A stretch of DNA of 64,000 nucleotides from Streptomyces sp. 130 (GTDB lineage: Bacteria > Actinomycetota > Actinomycetes > Streptomycetales > Streptomycetaceae): assembly GCF_007096885.1 (NCBI RefSeq), contig NZ_VJNO01000019.1, positions 1 to 64,000 on the forward strand, read 5' to 3'. Shown in pieces: positions 49,372-58,344 of the stretch. A model generated the notes under the pieces. It was not told the origin of the DNA. It saw only the letters and a program-made list of their open reading frames with translations, and did no database searches. Each line of letters opens with the position of its first letter. The stretch's first letter is position 1. Made by a program: the position numbers and the translations under genes.

Positions 49372-49522
49372 ACCGCGAGCATAGGCGCAGCCGGACCGGC
49401 CCAGAGGGACGACGACGTGCCAGGTCCTGCCGCGCCGGGGCCCGGACGGCCGCCTCCGCCTCGGCACCGGCGCCCGCACCGCCGTAGCGTACGGAACAGG
49501 TCAGGACGGCGGAGAGGAACCC

Positions 49523-50389
49523 ATGAGCGGCACCGAGCTTCCCGTGATCGCGGCGGTCGACGGCTCCTCGCACGGCTGGGACGCGCTGGACTGGGCGGCC
49601 CGTGAGGCGGTCGTACGGGACTGGCCGCTGCTCATCGTGCACGTCCGGCAGCTGGCCCGGCGCACCGACCAGGAAGTGCGGGAACGGGAGGCGGGTGAGC
49701 TGCTGGCCTCGGCCGTGCACCGCGTCGCGCAGGCCGCCCCGGGGCTGCGGCCCACGACGCTCGCGCCGCTCGACTTCCCGTCGGCGGCGCTGGTCTCGCT
49801 GAGCCGGGACGCCTCGCTGCTGGTGCTCGGCTCGCGGGGGCTCGGCGGGTTCCGGTCCCTGATGCTGGGGTCCAACAGCCTGGCGACGGCGTCCATGGCG
49901 AAGTGCCCCGTGGTGATCGTGCACGGCGGCCGGGACGACGAGGAGCCGGCCCAGGGCGCGGGCGAGGTCTTCCAGGACATCGTCGCCGGGGTGGCCGCCG
50001 ACGAGAGCAGCGAAGGAGTGCTGGACTTCGCCTTCGGGACGGCGGCGGCACACCCGGGTGCGCGGCTGCGGATCGTGCACGGCTGGACGATGTTCTCGTC
50101 CATGCTGTCCGGTGGGCCGGTCTTCGACCGGGACGCGGCGGCGGACGCGGCCGAGCGGTCGCTCGCCGAGCTCACCGCCGGGTGGCGTGCCGCCTATCCG
50201 CAGGTCGAGGTGATGAAGGAGCCGGTCAACGGCTCCGCGACACGCACCCTGGTCACCGCCTCCGCGACGGCGTCGCTGACGGTCATCGGGCGGCGGCGGG
50301 GCGGTGAGTCGCTGGGCCTCGGGCTGTCCCCGGTGGCGCACACGACGCTCACCCACGCGATGGGCCCGGTGGCCGTGGTCCCCTGCTGA
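49523..50389 (+). CDS. Universal stress protein with two UspA domains
   Basis: The 288-residue protein has two tandem UspA domains (about 5-138 and 150-288). The first keeps the ATP-binding motif LVLGSRGLGGFRSLMLGSNS; the second, TVIGRRRGGESLGLGLSPVAH, is a similar but altered version. Usp proteins respond to stress, hypoxia and stationary phase. GGAGAGGAA precedes the ATG at 49523. Confidence 0.9.
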   Translation: MSGTELPVIAAVDGSSHGWDALDWAAREAVVRDWPLLIVHVRQLARRTDQEVREREAGELLASAVHRVAQAAPGLRPTTLAPLDFPSAALVSLSRDASLLVLGSRGLGGFRSLMLGSNSLATASMAKCPVVIVHGGRDDEEPAQGAGEVFQDIVAGVAADESSEGVLDFAFGTAAAHPGARLRIVHGWTMFSSMLSGGPVFDRDAAADAAERSLAELTAGWRAAYPQVEVMKEPVNGSATRTLVTASATASLTVIGRRRGGESLGLGLSPVAHTTLTHAMGPVAVVPC

Positions 50390-50481
50390 CGGCCGGGCCG
50401 CGCCCGCTGCCGCACACTGGGCGGGAGACCGGGACCGGACGTCGGACGGACCCGCGGGCGGGCGAGGCGAGGAGATGCGGC

Positions 50482-52062
50482 ATGGACGCGTTGACCGGAT
50501 GGCGGGGGCGGGGCGTGCGTGTGCTGGACCGGGCCCCGGGGCGCGCGGCTGCCGCTCTGGTGGCCGGTGCGCTGCCGGCGCTCGCCTTCCCCGCGCCCTC
50601 GCTGTGGTGGTTCGCCTATGTCTGCCTGGTCCCGCTGCTGTTGCTGGTCCGGTCGGCCGGGACGGGACGCGGGGCGGCGCGCGACGCGTGGCTGGGCGGC
50701 ACGGGTTACATGATCGCCGTGCACCACTGGCTGATGCCGAGTCTGCACGTGTTCATCGTGGTCCTGGCTGCGCTGCTGGGTCTGCTGTGGGCGCCGTGGG
50801 GGGTACTGGCGCACCGGCTGCTGCGGGGCCCGTTGAGCGGGCGGGCGGCGGTCGCGGCGGTGGTCGTGGTGCCGTGCGGCTGGCTGATGATCGAGCTGGT
50901 GCGGTCCTGGGAGGCGCTGGGCGGCCCGTGGGGGCTGCTGGGGGCGAGCCAGTGGCAGGTGGGGCCGGCGCTCCGGCTGGCCTCGGTGGGCGGGGTGTGG
51001 CTGGTGAGTCTGCTGGTGGTGGCGGTGAACACGGCGGTCACCGTGCTGCTGGTGCACACCGCCGCCCGGGCCGTGGCCGCCGTGTCGCTCCTGGCTGGCG
51101 CGCTGGCGGTCGGGGCGGTCTGGGTGTGGTCGCCGCAGCCGGAGCGGACGGGGACGGTCGGGGTGGCCGTGGTGCAGCCCGGGATCGTGGCGGGGCCGGG
51201 CAGCGTCCAGCGCAGGTTCGCCCGCGGCGAGGAGCTGACCCGCTCGCTGGCCGGCGAGGGCGTGGACCTGGTGGTGTGGGGCGAGAGCAGCGTCGGCGTC
51301 GATCCGGTCCGGCGGCCGGACGTCGCGGCCCGGCTCGCGGCGCTGTCGCGGGCGGTGGGCGCCGGCCTCCTGGTGAACGTGGACGCCCGGCAGACCGACG
51401 CGGCGGGGCGCACCGGGATCTTCAAGAGCGCCGTGCTGGTCGGGCCCCGGGGGCTCACCGGGGACCGGTACGACAAGATGCGGCTGGTGCCCTTCGGTGA
51501 GTACATCCCGGCCCGGGCGGCGCTGGGCTGGGCGACCTCGATGGGCCGGGCGGCGGGTGAGGACCGGCTGCGCGGCACGGGCCCGGTCACGATGCGGGTG
51601 CCCGGCGCGGACGGGCTGCGCATCGGTCCGCTGGTCTGCTTCGAGTCCGCGTTCCCGGACATGAGCCGGCGTCTGGTCCGGGACGGCGCGGGGCTCCTGG
51701 TCGCCCAGTCCTCCACCTCGTCCTTCCAGCACGGCTGGGCACCGGCCCAGCACGCCTCGCTCGCCGCGCTGCGGGCGGCGGAGAGCGGCCGCCCGATGGT
51801 GCACGCCACCCTCACGGGCGTGAGCGCGGTGTACGGCCCGGGCGGCGAGCCCGCCGGCCCCCGCCTCGGCACGGAGGCCGGCGGCACCGCCGTCTACGGG
51901 GTGCCGCTGGCCCGGGGCACGACGCTGTACGTACGGTTCGGCGACTGGGCGCTGTACGGGGCGCTGGGGGTGCTGGCCGTCTTCTGCGCGGCGGAGGGCG
52001 TACGGGCCGCGCGCGCCCGGAGGCGTACGCGGCCGGTGGAGACGGCCACGGCTTCTCGTTGA
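50482..52062 (+). CDS. lnt: Apolipoprotein N-acyltransferase
   Basis: The 526-residue protein has about six N-terminal transmembrane helices, a nitrilase-type periplasmic domain and a final helix. The catalytic triad is intact: Glu268 in VVWGESS, Lys332 in YDKMRLVPFGEYIP and Cys386 in LVCFESA. Lnt adds the third acyl chain to the N-terminal Cys of lipoproteins. Streptomyces usually has two lnt genes. It marks the end of the core-like segment before the biosynthetic cluster. Confidence 0.93.
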   Translation: MDALTGWRGRGVRVLDRAPGRAAAALVAGALPALAFPAPSLWWFAYVCLVPLLLLVRSAGTGRGAARDAWLGGTGYMIAVHHWLMPSLHVFIVVLAALLGLLWAPWGVLAHRLLRGPLSGRAAVAAVVVVPCGWLMIELVRSWEALGGPWGLLGASQWQVGPALRLASVGGVWLVSLLVVAVNTAVTVLLVHTAARAVAAVSLLAGALAVGAVWVWSPQPERTGTVGVAVVQPGIVAGPGSVQRRFARGEELTRSLAGEGVDLVVWGESSVGVDPVRRPDVAARLAALSRAVGAGLLVNVDARQTDAAGRTGIFKSAVLVGPRGLTGDRYDKMRLVPFGEYIPARAALGWATSMGRAAGEDRLRGTGPVTMRVPGADGLRIGPLVCFESAFPDMSRRLVRDGAGLLVAQSSTSSFQHGWAPAQHASLAALRAAESGRPMVHATLTGVSAVYGPGGEPAGPRLGTEAGGTAVYGVPLARGTTLYVRFGDWALYGALGVLAVFCAAEGVRAARARRRTRPVETATASR

Positions 52063-52160
52063 TTCCCCCGCGCCGCGTACGCGCGGGGTGGCCGGGACGA
52101 CGGTGCGGAGAACCACGGACCGGGCGCGCGGCACCGGCGTACCGCCTCCGGATCTCCACC

Positions 52161-52230
52161 GGCGCGTCCGCTCCGGCCTCCGTCCCGGGCGTCCCGGCGC
52201 GTCCGCTCCGGCCTCCGTCCCGGGCGTCCC
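52161..52230. repeat. Exact 35-bp tandem duplication
   Basis: The unit beginning GGCGCGTCCGCTCCGG occupies 52161-52195 and is repeated without change at 52196-52230. It is intergenic between lnt and tetR. Exact identity suggests a recent slippage duplication. Confidence 0.85.
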
Positions 52231-52285
52231 GGCCCTGACGGACCGCGGACGACGACGCGCTGCCCCGTGCCCCGACCCGTTCGAG

Positions 52286-52317
52286 GGGCCCGCGTCCGGC
52301 GGTCCGGACGCGGGCCC
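52286..52317. terminator. Bidirectional terminator between lnt and tetR
   Basis: GGGCCCGCGTCCGG (52286-52299) pairs perfectly with CCGGACGCGGGCCC (52304-52317) across a CGGT loop; it lies between convergent genes. The rest of 52063-52361 holds only the 35-bp repeat and GC-rich sequence. Confidence 0.85.
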
Positions 52318-52361
52318 GGCTCCGTTCGCCCTCCCTGGCGGGCCGGGAGCCGTGGCGGTCG

Positions 52362-52991
52362 TCAGCCGGTGCGGGGGGCGGCCATGCCGTCCAGGAGGAG
52401 GCCGAGGATCTGCCGGAGCTCCTCGGCCAGTGAGTCCGTGGCGTCCGACGGCTGCTTGGCCCAGCGGTAGAGGGCACCGAGGTAGACGTCCCGCAGGACG
52501 TTCCCGGCGAGGACCGGGGAGAGGGCCGGGGACAGTTCCCCGTGGCGTACGCCGCTGTCGACGATCTCGGCGAAGAACTCGGCGACGTAGGGGTCCTCCA
52601 GGATGGGGCGGCCCGCCCGCACCCACGCGGTCAGCATGGAGGTGGTGAGCTGGGGCTCCTCCTGGTTGATGCGGACCAGGACCGCCATGCACCGGTGCAG
52701 CCGCGCGACGGAGCCGGGCATGAAGACTCCCTCCTCGTCCAGTCCCGTGACCAGTGCGGTGCGCCTGCGCTCCCCCCACTCGGTGATGATGTCTTCCTTG
52801 CGCTGGAAGTAGTTGAAGAAGGTGCCGCGGGCGACGTCCGCGCGTTCCGCGATCTCTTCGATGGAGGTGTGGTCATATCCCTTCTCGACGATGAGTTCGA
52901 TCGCGGCCGAGTAGAGGCGCTCCCTGACGCGTCGCTTGTTCCGTTCCCGACGGCTGACCTGCGGCGGCGGCTCTGTCGCGCACGAGTCCAT
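52362..52991 (-). CDS. TetR-family regulator of the biosynthetic cluster
   Basis: The 209-residue protein has a TetR N-terminal helix-turn-helix (SAAIELIVEKGYDHTSIEEIAERADVARGTFFNYFQRKEDII, about 28-70) and a helical ligand domain. It sits 93 bp downstream of the PKS gene on the same strand. ATG 52991-52989 has GGGAG 7 nt upstream; an upstream GTG at 53021 is less likely. A half-palindromic site at 53067-53082 shares its core with the site at 57160-57181, suggesting control of itself, the PKS and the LuxR gene. The ligand may be the cluster product. Confidence 0.88.
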   Translation of the reverse strand: MDSCATEPPPQVSRRERNKRRVRERLYSAAIELIVEKGYDHTSIEEIAERADVARGTFFNYFQRKEDIITEWGERRRTALVTGLDEEGVFMPGSVARLHRCMAVLVRINQEEPQLTTSMLTAWVRAGRPILEDPYVAEFFAEIVDSGVRHGELSPALSPVLAGNVLRDVYLGALYRWAKQPSDATDSLAEELRQILGLLLDGMAAPRTG

Positions 52992-53066
52992 TCCGTTCAC
53001 TCCCGTTTCTGCCGAACTCACCGGACGCGCGGCTCGGCGGCCCCGCGCCGTACCCCCGACATTCTT

Positions 53067-53082
53067 TTGTACTTGGGTGCAA
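53067..53082 (-). promoter_or_regulatory. Candidate TetR operator upstream of tetR
   Basis: TTGTACTTGGGTGCAA is an imperfect inverted repeat (TTGTAC/GTGCAA) sharing the 13-nt core TTGTACTTG-S-GTG with the palindrome between the PKS and LuxR genes. It lies 76-91 bp upstream of the tetR start, in one of the few AT-richer spots here. Confidence 0.6.
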
Positions 53083-53084
53083 CT

Positions 53085-56000
53085 TTACTCCGGCACCGGC
53101 ACGGGGCAACGGCCGGTGCGGCTGTCGTCCGCGCCGAGGGCGGCGCGCAGCTCGGCGAGGCTCTCCGCGCCGAGCAGCCGGCCGGCGCTCAGCTCCGTGC
53201 CGTGGACGGTGCGCAGGTGGTGGCGGAGCCGGGCGGCCATGAGGGAGTCCAGGCCGAGTTCGCGCAGGGAAAGCCGTGGGTCCAGGCCGGCCGCGGGCAG
53301 GCCCAGCAGCTCGGCCGCGTACGTGAGGAGGGTGTCGGCCGCGCCGCTCGCCGGGGCGCCGGGGGCCGGGGCCGGGTCCGGGGCGCCGCGCTGGGCCGGG
53401 ACGCGCGGGGCGGGGCGCGGCGGGGTGACGGGCCGGACGCGGCCGGCCGGCCGGGCCGCGCCACCGGCCAGGCGCCGCAGGGCGGTGAGGTACGACAGCG
53501 GCCTCCGGGCGGTCCGGGCCGGGCCGAGCCGCCGCAGCCGGATGCCGGTGAAGCGGGCCAGGACCCGGTGGTCCGTCGAGAGCAGCAGGACGTCTGCCGT
53601 GATCGTCCCCTTCCCGTCCTGGCGCACCCTGCTCACGCTCCAGAACTCGGCCTCCAGCGGCGCGTGGAACCGCACGGAACCGAAGGAGACGGGGATGTGG
53701 GCGGTGTCGTCCGAGCCGGACGCGGCCCGGGGCCGGGCCGCCAGCAGCGTCTGGAGGCCCACCTCCCAGCCCGCCCGGGGCAGCGGGCCCGGCAGCCGGA
53801 CGCGGGCCACGGCCTCGCCCTCGCGCCGCCACAGGTGCTCCACGCCCGCGAACGGCTCCGGGATGTCGTAGCCGTGGCGCCGCGCCAGCGCGTAGAACTC
53901 GTGGGCGGGGAGGTGGTCACGGCAGCGCGCGAGCGCGGCGTCGAGGAGCCCGGCGCCCTCGGGGCCGGGCTCCCCGGCCACCGCCCGGACGGCTCGCCCG
54001 GTGGCGCACAGCAGGGGCTCCGGGGCGCCGGGCAGGGACGCCCGCACCGTCACGGCACGGTCGTCGCGGGGGCCTTCCAGAGTCACGCGCAGGGTCGTGC
54101 CGGCGGGCGCGTCGACGGGCAGCGGGGTGCCGCCCAGCCGGATGCCGCGCAGCTCGAAGGGGCCGTCGCCGTCGGCCTCCCGTACCGTCTCGCGCAGCGC
54201 CTCCAGGAGGACGACCGGCGGCACGCCCGCGACCCCGTGCACGGCGATGCCGCCGTCCCAGTCGGCGGTGCCGCCCCATCCGGCCAGGTCGAACCGCCGC
54301 TCCGGTGAGGTCCGCGGCAGGGGGCCGGCGGACGCGCGCCGGTAGGGGGCGGTGTCCCAGGGGTAGGTGGGCAGGGACGGCACGTGCCGGGGGGAGCTGC
54401 CGTACCAGCGGTGCCAGTCGACCCGGCCACCGTGCGCGAAGATCCGCCCGGCGGCCCGGACCAGTTCGGCGGGTTCGTCGCAGTCGCGGTGCAGCGAGGC
54501 CACCGCCGCGCCGCGGGCCCCCAGGGTCTCCTCCATGGCGGCGAGCAGGACGGGGTGGGGGCCGACCTCGACGAAGACGGTCTCCGCCTCCTCGGCGACC
54601 CGGAGTACGGTGCCGGCGAACCGCACCGGGCGGCGCACGTTCTCGGCCCAGTAGGCGGGGGTCAGCGCCGGGCCCTCGACGGGCCGGCCGTACACGGTGG
54701 AGACCAGGGCCGTGCCGCAGGGAGCCGGGGCGAGCCCGTCCAGCGCCAGCGGCAGCTTCTCCCGTACGGCGTCCATGTAGGGCGAGTGGGAGGCCACGTT
54801 GACCTTGACCGGGCGGCACAGGACGCCGTCCCGCTCCAGCTCGCCGCGCAGCGCGGTCAGGGCGGCGGGGTCGCCCGCGAGGACGGTGCCGGTGGGGGCG
54901 TTCTCGACGGCCACGGAGACCCTTTCGCCGTACGTCCCGGCGCGGCGGTGGGCCCGGTCGGCGGGGAGTTCGACGGCGAGCATCGCGCCGCGCCCGGCGG
55001 TCTGCTGCATGAGCGTGCTGCGGCGGCAGATCACCGCGGCCGCGTCGTCGAGGGAGAGGGCGCCCGCCGTCCGGGCCGCCGCCACCTCCCCCATGCTGTG
55101 CCCCATGCACAGCTCCGGCCGCACGCCGCGCTCCCGCCAGGCGGCGGCCAGCGCCACCTGCAGGGCCCACAGGACGGGCTGTACGACGTCCACGTCGGTG
55201 GGCAGGTCGGCGGGGCCGGACAGCAGCCGGTCCAGGACCGACCAGCCGAGTTCGGCGCGGACGGCCCGGTCGCAGGCGTCCAGCGCGGCCCTGAAGGCGG
55301 GTGAGGAGCGGTACAGCGCGCGGCCCATGCCGGCCCACTGCGCGCCCTGCCCGGAGAAGACGAACGCCACGCGCCGCCCGCCCGGCGGCACCGCGCCGCC
55401 GGTGCCGCCGTCGGGGGTGGCCTCGCCGGCGGCGAGCGCCCGCAGCGCGCGGACCAGGGCGTCGTGGTCCGCGCCCGTGGCCCACAGCCGGTGGGGGTGG
55501 GCGTCGCGGCGGGTGGCCGCGGCGGCGCAGACGTCCCGCAGGGGGAGGCGGCGGCCGGCTCCGTCCTCGTCGAGGTAGTCGGCGTACCGGGCGGCCAGAC
55601 GGCGCAGGGAGCCAGCGGTGCGGGCGCTCAGCACCAGCAGGTGCGGGCCGGTCCCGGCCGGCTCGGGGAGAGGATCGGCGGGGTCGGGGGCGGCCGGCTC
55701 GGGGTCGGGCAGGTGCGCGCCGACGACCACGTGGGCGTTGGTGCCGGACAGGCCGAAGGAGCTGACGCCGAGCAGAGCGCGCTCACCGGCCGGGTCCAGG
55801 GGCCGGGCGCGGGTGACCACGCGGACCGGGAAGCCGTCCCGGGTGAGCAGCGGGTGCGGTTCACCGAGGTGCAGGGAGGCCGGGACGACGCCGTGCCGGA
55901 GGATCAGCACCGCCTTGAGCAGACCGGCGATGCCGGCGGCGGCCTCGGCGTGTCCGATGTTGGTCTTCACCGACCCGGTCAGCAGCGGCCGGTCCCCGGG

Positions 56001-57014
56001 CCGTCCGGCGCCGGCCGCCTCGGCGAGCGCCTCCAGCTCCACGGCGTCCCCGACCTCGGTGCCGGGGCCGTGGGCCTCCACGTAGTCGAGGTCGCCGGGG
56101 GCGACGCCCGCGGCGGCGCACGCGGCGCGCACCATCTCCACCTGGCCCGGGACCGACGGGCGCAGCGGCACCCCGGCGCTCGCGCCGTCGTTGGTGACGG
56201 CGCTGCCGAGCAGCACCGCGTGCACGGGGTCGCCGTCGCGCACCGCGTCGTCCAGCCGCTTGAGGACGACCGCGCCCACGCCCTCGCTGCGCACGAAGCC
56301 GTCGGCGCGGGCGTCGCCGAACCGGCAGCGGCCCGTGGGCGAGAGCATGCCGCCCTGTGAGTAGCCGATGGCGTCGTGCGGGGACAGGATGACGTTGACG
56401 CCCCCGGCCACGCACAGGTCGCTCTCGCCGGTGAGCAGGCTCTGCCGGGCGGCGTGCACGGCGACCAGCGACGAGGAGCAGGCGGTGTCCAGGACGACGC
56501 TCGGGCCGCGCAGGTCGAGCGCGTAGGAGATCCGGCCTGCGGTGACGGCGCGCAGGCGGCTGCCGGTCATGGCGCGCACGTCGGGTTCGTCCGGGCGGGG
56601 GTCGGTGTCGGCGTACTCGGCGGTCGCCTGCCCCACGAAGACGCCGGTGGTGCTGCCGGCGAGCCGCGTCGGGGGTATGCCGGCCGACTCCAGGGCCTCC
56701 CACACGACGTGCAGCAGGAGCCGCTGCTGCGGGTCCATGGCGAGGGCGGCGGCGGGCGGCACGCCGAAGAACTCCCGGTCGAACCCGAACGCGTCGGTGA
56801 GGAACCCGCCGTGCCGGGAGACGGTGCGGCCGGCGGTCATGGGGGCGGTGGCGTGGCAGGCGTCGGCGTCGAACCGGTCGCGCGGGACCGGCGTCACCAT
56901 GTCGGCGCCGGACACCAGGACGTTCCACAGGTCGTCGGTGCTCTCGATCCCGGGGAACCGGCACGCCATGCCGACGATGGCGAGGGGTGTCGTGCTGGAC
57001 AGCTTCGGGCGCAT
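53085..57014 (-). CDS. Iterative type I polyketide synthase, KS-AT-(degenerate DH)-ACP
   Basis: The 1309-residue synthase has a ketosynthase (about 9-435; Cys179 in DTACSSS, His315 in VEAHGPGTE, His355 in NIGHAE) and an acyltransferase (about 548-860; Ser640 in GHSMGE, VASHS at 740-744). A DH-like double hotdog follows (about 905-1160), then an ACP (about 1220-1295; Ser1257 in GLDSLMA). No KR, ER or TE is present. This is the layout and size of bacterial orsellinic acid synthases such as AviM and CalO5. In the DH the catalytic His and Asp motifs appear lost (VHGVAGVPP and GWEVG), so it may act as a product-template or hydrolase domain. ATG 57014 has GGAG 6 nt before it. Confidence 0.92.
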   Translation of the reverse strand: MRPKLSSTTPLAIVGMACRFPGIESTDDLWNVLVSGADMVTPVPRDRFDADACHATAPMTAGRTVSRHGGFLTDAFGFDREFFGVPPAAALAMDPQQRLLLHVVWEALESAGIPPTRLAGSTTGVFVGQATAEYADTDPRPDEPDVRAMTGSRLRAVTAGRISYALDLRGPSVVLDTACSSSLVAVHAARQSLLTGESDLCVAGGVNVILSPHDAIGYSQGGMLSPTGRCRFGDARADGFVRSEGVGAVVLKRLDDAVRDGDPVHAVLLGSAVTNDGASAGVPLRPSVPGQVEMVRAACAAAGVAPGDLDYVEAHGPGTEVGDAVELEALAEAAGAGRPGDRPLLTGSVKTNIGHAEAAAGIAGLLKAVLILRHGVVPASLHLGEPHPLLTRDGFPVRVVTRARPLDPAGERALLGVSSFGLSGTNAHVVVGAHLPDPEPAAPDPADPLPEPAGTGPHLLVLSARTAGSLRRLAARYADYLDEDGAGRRLPLRDVCAAAATRRDAHPHRLWATGADHDALVRALRALAAGEATPDGGTGGAVPPGGRRVAFVFSGQGAQWAGMGRALYRSSPAFRAALDACDRAVRAELGWSVLDRLLSGPADLPTDVDVVQPVLWALQVALAAAWRERGVRPELCMGHSMGEVAAARTAGALSLDDAAAVICRRSTLMQQTAGRGAMLAVELPADRAHRRAGTYGERVSVAVENAPTGTVLAGDPAALTALRGELERDGVLCRPVKVNVASHSPYMDAVREKLPLALDGLAPAPCGTALVSTVYGRPVEGPALTPAYWAENVRRPVRFAGTVLRVAEEAETVFVEVGPHPVLLAAMEETLGARGAAVASLHRDCDEPAELVRAAGRIFAHGGRVDWHRWYGSSPRHVPSLPTYPWDTAPYRRASAGPLPRTSPERRFDLAGWGGTADWDGGIAVHGVAGVPPVVLLEALRETVREADGDGPFELRGIRLGGTPLPVDAPAGTTLRVTLEGPRDDRAVTVRASLPGAPEPLLCATGRAVRAVAGEPGPEGAGLLDAALARCRDHLPAHEFYALARRHGYDIPEPFAGVEHLWRREGEAVARVRLPGPLPRAGWEVGLQTLLAARPRAASGSDDTAHIPVSFGSVRFHAPLEAEFWSVSRVRQDGKGTITADVLLLSTDHRVLARFTGIRLRRLGPARTARRPLSYLTALRRLAGGAARPAGRVRPVTPPRPAPRVPAQRGAPDPAPAPGAPASGAADTLLTYAAELLGLPAAGLDPRLSLRELGLDSLMAARLRHHLRTVHGTELSAGRLLGAESLAELRAALGADDSRTGRCPVPVPE

Positions 57015-57141
57015 GGAGGACTCCAGGTCGATGGCTGGACAGACGGGGACGATCAAACCACTGATCACATGAATGCGATCCAAAAATACACCCGGGACCA
57101 ATTTGCCTCCCGAGTGAGCGGCCGATCATCGGGACGACCAC

Positions 57142-57181
57142 GTACTTACGCATCGAAAAACTTGTACTTGCGTGTACAAGT
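57142..57181. promoter_or_regulatory. Operator palindrome in the divergent PKS/LuxR promoter region
   Basis: ACTTGTAC (57160-57167) and GTACAAGT (57174-57181) form a perfect 8-bp dyad with a 6-nt spacer, TTGCGT. GTACTTGCG within it is echoed by GTACTTACG at 57142-57150, 22 bp away, two helical turns. The core matches the site upstream of tetR. The rest of 57015-57233 is AT-rich promoter sequence without a gene. Confidence 0.65.
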
Positions 57182-57233
57182 AGACTCGTGTTTATTGTTG
57201 TTTCGCTGTTGCAGCAGATCAGGGGGAAGAGGG

Positions 57234-58301
57234 ATGGACATCGCCCAGATCGTTCCGCTGATGGGAGACGAGGAGCTGGCCGCGTACCAGTTCCTCGTGG
57301 CGACCGGCGGGGCCCGGCTGGAGAGACTGGCGAGCAGTCTGGGCTGGAGCCCCGGCCGCACGGAGCGCGTGCTGTCCTGGCTGAGCAGGAACAGACTGGC
57401 GCGGCCCCGGCCGGAGGGTCCCGGCGACTGGACCGCCGTCCACCCCGACATGGTCAAGCTCCGGTACGCCGAGCCGCTCACCGGCGTCGTCGAGGCGTGG
57501 CAGGCCCAGCTCGAAGAGCTGCGCACACAGCTCGACGCGCTGTCCGGCATGTGCTCCCCGGACCCGGCGGGCGGGTCGCCCAGCCCCGTGGTCACGATCG
57601 AGGGCGCGGCCGAGCTGCGTGACGCCCTGGCGGCCACCGCCCGGCGCTGCACCGAGGAGGTCCTCGCCGTGCAGCCCCTCGGGCAGAAGACGCCCGCCCC
57701 GGCCCGGGACCTGGTGTGCGGCACGGGCGAACCCGTGCCGCCCGGGGCCGGGGTGCGGGTCCTCCTCCCCCACCTCTCACGCCATGACGCGGACGTGCGG
57801 CACCGGGCCGCGCGGATCATCGCGTCGGGCGGCGAGGTCCGCACCACGGCCGCGTCACTGCCGCCGCTGCTGGTGTTCGACCGTACGACCGCCTTCCTCT
57901 TCGAGGCCGGGGCCGGTCCCGGGGACGGAGCGGGCGGTGCCGAGGGCGCGGGCACGGGCCGGGCGCACCTGGTGCGGCACGGCGCCCTGGTCGGCTTCAT
58001 CGTGCACATGGTGGTGAGCGCCTGGGCGACCGGCACCGTCTTCGACCGGTCGGACGGCGGCAACCGCATCCCGGCCAGCCTCACCCGGGAGACGAAGACC
58101 GCCATCGTCCAGTTACTGGCCGCCGGCTACAAGGACGAGGTGGTGGCCAGGCGGCTGGGCATCGGGGTGCGGACCTGCCGGAAGTACATCGCCGAACTGT
58201 TCGACGACCTCGGCGCGCAGAGCCGGTTCCAGGCCGGCTGGATGGCCCGCGACCGCATGCGCGGCGCCGTAAGGGCCGGGGCGGCGGCCGAGGAGCGTTG
58301 A
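57234..58301 (+). CDS. LuxR-type cluster regulator with TrmB-like N-terminus and a TTA codon
   Basis: The 355-residue protein starts with a TrmB-like winged helix (DEELAAYQFLVATGGARLERLASSLGWSPGRTERVLSWLSRN, about 12-54) and ends with a LuxR helix-turn-helix (LTRETKTAIVQLLAAGYKDEVVARRLGIGVRTCRKYIAELF, about 284-324). This type commonly activates secondary-metabolite clusters. Codon 294 (58113-58115) is TTA, making full-length translation bldA-dependent. It is divergent from the PKS gene. AGGGGGAAGAGGG precedes ATG 57234. Confidence 0.88.
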   Translation: MDIAQIVPLMGDEELAAYQFLVATGGARLERLASSLGWSPGRTERVLSWLSRNRLARPRPEGPGDWTAVHPDMVKLRYAEPLTGVVEAWQAQLEELRTQLDALSGMCSPDPAGGSPSPVVTIEGAAELRDALAATARRCTEEVLAVQPLGQKTPAPARDLVCGTGEPVPPGAGVRVLLPHLSRHDADVRHRAARIIASGGEVRTTAASLPPLLVFDRTTAFLFEAGAGPGDGAGGAEGAGTGRAHLVRHGALVGFIVHMVVSAWATGTVFDRSDGGNRIPASLTRETKTAIVQLLAAGYKDEVVARRLGIGVRTCRKYIAELFDDLGAQSRFQAGWMARDRMRGAVRAGAAAEER

Positions 58302-58339
58302 GCGGCGCCGGGCGGGCTCGGCTCCGCCCGGCGCCGCTC
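58300..58339. terminator. Bidirectional terminator between luxR and the hydroxylase gene
   Basis: GAGCGGCGCCGGGCGG (58300-58315) pairs perfectly with CCGCCCGGCGCCGCTC (58324-58339) across an 8-nt loop. It overlaps the LuxR stop codon and ends 6 nt before the hydroxylase stop. Confidence 0.88.
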
Positions 58340-58344
58340 GCGGG

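Noticed and set aside
52161..52230. 35-bp repeat as an attachment site
   Set aside because: The copies are adjacent, no tRNA gene or integrase is near, and no distant copy is seen in the window.
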